Positions 63,151 through 64,000 of a stretch of DNA of 64,000 nt are shown here, in pieces. The stretch is from contig JAKQIT010000102.1 of NCBI GenBank assembly GCA_029556915.1, forward strand, positions 1 to 64,000, read 5' to 3'. The notes below the pieces were generated by a model. That model saw only the letters and a program-made list of their open reading frames with translations, did no database searches and was not told the origin of the DNA. Each line of letters begins with the position of its first letter. The first letter of the stretch is position 1. This DNA comes from Pseudomonadota bacterium (GTDB taxonomy: Bacteria; Pseudomonadota; Gammaproteobacteria; Burkholderiales; Methylophilaceae). The translations under genes were made by a program, and so were the position numbers.

Positions 63151-64000
63151 ATGCAGAACAATATTATTAACCCATCTAGCAGTTCAATCTCTATCAATAC
63201 TGCAAGAACAGGTAAGATTGGTAGATTGCTTATTCAGCAAGGAAAAATATCTACTGATGACATTGATAAAATACTGGTGGCACAGGAAAAATATGGTTTA
63301 CAGTTTGGCGATGCCGCGGTAAAGCTTGGACTCATTACAGAGGTAGATGTAAGGCAAGTACTAGCTCTGCAGTTTAATTATCCATACTTACAAACTGATC
63401 AAGGAAGTTACAGTAGTGAATTAGTTGCTGCTTACCAGCCTTTTAGTCCTCAAGTTGAAGCACTGAGAGCCTTGCGCAGTCAGTTGATGATGCGCTGGTT
63501 TAATGAGAGCAATAAAGCGCTAGCTATTGTAACTGCCAACGCAAAAGAAGGTGGTAGCTATTTAGCTGCTAATTTGGCGGTAATGTTTTCCCAATTGGGA
63601 GAGCGTACATTACTTGTGGATGCCAATATGCGAGACCCACGGCAACAGATTATTTTTAATATTAAAGAAAATCGTGGCCTCTCAGATATTATTGCCGGAC
63701 GTGCTGGGCTAGATGTCGTTAATCAAATAGAGTTTTTCGATGAGTTGTCAATAGTGACTTCAGGAACAATCCCGCCTAACCCGCAAGAGCTTCTTAATCG
63801 GGCGAGTTTCACCTATTTTATGAACCAAGCTGCAAGTCAGTATGACGTGGTAATTGTAGATACTCCACCAGCAACTGAAAGCGCAGATGCACAAGCAATT
63901 GTGGCGCGCTGTGGAGGTGCATTGCTGGTGTCAAGACTTAATAATACGCGTTTGGCTGATATTACCGAAGTACGCAACCAAATTGCAGTGACAGGTGCCC
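63151..64000 (+). CDS. epsG: tyrosine kinase EpsG, cut by window end, with unusual P-loop
   Basis: The gene runs past the window edge; 283 codons are seen. The N-terminal part (about 20-80) resembles the GspE N-terminal domain (IGRLLIQQGKISTDDIDKI and FGDAAVKLGLITEVDVRQV). The BY-kinase domain begins near 100. In the P-loop, residues 131-136 read AKEGGS where EpsG and Wzc-type kinases usually have E-G-[KR]-S, so the Lys/Arg is missing. In Walker A', residues 157-161 are DANMR where DADxR is usual. Walker B IVDTPP (235-240) is intact. Autophosphorylation may be lost or altered. Confidence 0.9.
   Translation, partial: MQNNIINPSSSSISINTARTGKIGRLLIQQGKISTDDIDKILVAQEKYGLQFGDAAVKLGLITEVDVRQVLALQFNYPYLQTDQGSYSSELVAAYQPFSPQVEALRALRSQLMMRWFNESNKALAIVTANAKEGGSYLAANLAVMFSQLGERTLLVDANMRDPRQQIIFNIKENRGLSDIIAGRAGLDVVNQIEFFDELSIVTSGTIPPNPQELLNRASFTYFMNQAASQYDVVIVDTPPATESADAQAIVARCGGALLVSRLNNTRLADITEVRNQIAVTGA

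Overview
The window looks like chromosomal DNA from a betaproteobacterium of the family Methylophilaceae, probably Methylotenera-like. This is inferred from the low-to-mid GC content, the betaproteobacterial gene orders (tgt-yajC-secD-secF, clpS-clpA, tsaB-rimI-UDG-like), DUF2322, and an EpsL/D/E/F/G exopolysaccharide cluster of the exosortase-B (methanolan) type. The taxon was not checked by any search. Nearly all genes are intact housekeeping or envelope genes. I saw no insertion sequence, prophage or CRISPR array.

Layout. 1-10 kb: tRNA-Lys (cut by the left edge), ffh, a CcsA-like membrane protein, a HAD phosphatase, a DMT permease, leuA, pssA, and a compact lipid operon (CDP-alcohol phosphotransferase, PlsC-type acyltransferase, CdsA-type cytidylyltransferase), then a PEP-CTERM protein. 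10-20 kb: tgt, yajC-secD-secF, an L,D-transpeptidase, a CorB-like CBS protein, clpS-clpA and DUF5329. 20-26 kb: a TonB-dependent receptor paired with a Tat-exported DJ-1/PfpI protein resembling isonitrile hydratase, then uvrD and a structured region that looks like a small RNA. 26-38 kb: an SH3 protein, ung, groESL with a CIRCE operator, an aldo/keto reductase, a YjdM-like zinc ribbon protein, a small protein with a PEP-CTERM-like tail, rlhA, bioA-dacB, an FKBP and OsmC. 38-54 kb: DUF2322, coq7, glcF, ctpA, a SelW-like protein, an NlpC/P60 lipoprotein, a DinG-type helicase, arfB, tsaB-rimI-degenerate UDG, LemA and two TPM proteins, proS, a lytic transglycosylase, DUF1097, a periplasmic protein of unknown function and queA. 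54.9-64 kb: tRNA-Leu(CAA) and then the exopolysaccharide cluster (sugar-phosphate transferase, cNMP-binding protein, EpsL, TIGR03790, EpsD, EpsE, EpsF and a truncated EpsG).

How the genes fit together. The right-hand cluster would start a lipid-linked polysaccharide, set its chain length and export it. The two proteins with PEP-CTERM-type tails (9.3 and 31.5 kb) are plausible clients of the exosortase usually encoded just after epsG, which lies outside this window. 

The most notable unexplained structure is a family of 11 dispersed intergenic repeats of about 70 bp. Each has a conserved stem-loop between two conserved outer boxes. All lie next to at least one gene 3' end, and in two copies the loop is inverted relative to the boxes. 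Other points of interest are a perfect 16-bp inverted repeat over the start codon of the L,D-transpeptidase gene, a four-hairpin candidate small RNA with a CCTCC loop, a UDG-family protein that has lost its catalytic and iron-sulfur residues, an EpsG whose P-loop lacks the usual Lys/Arg, and the receptor plus isonitrile-hydratase-like pair.
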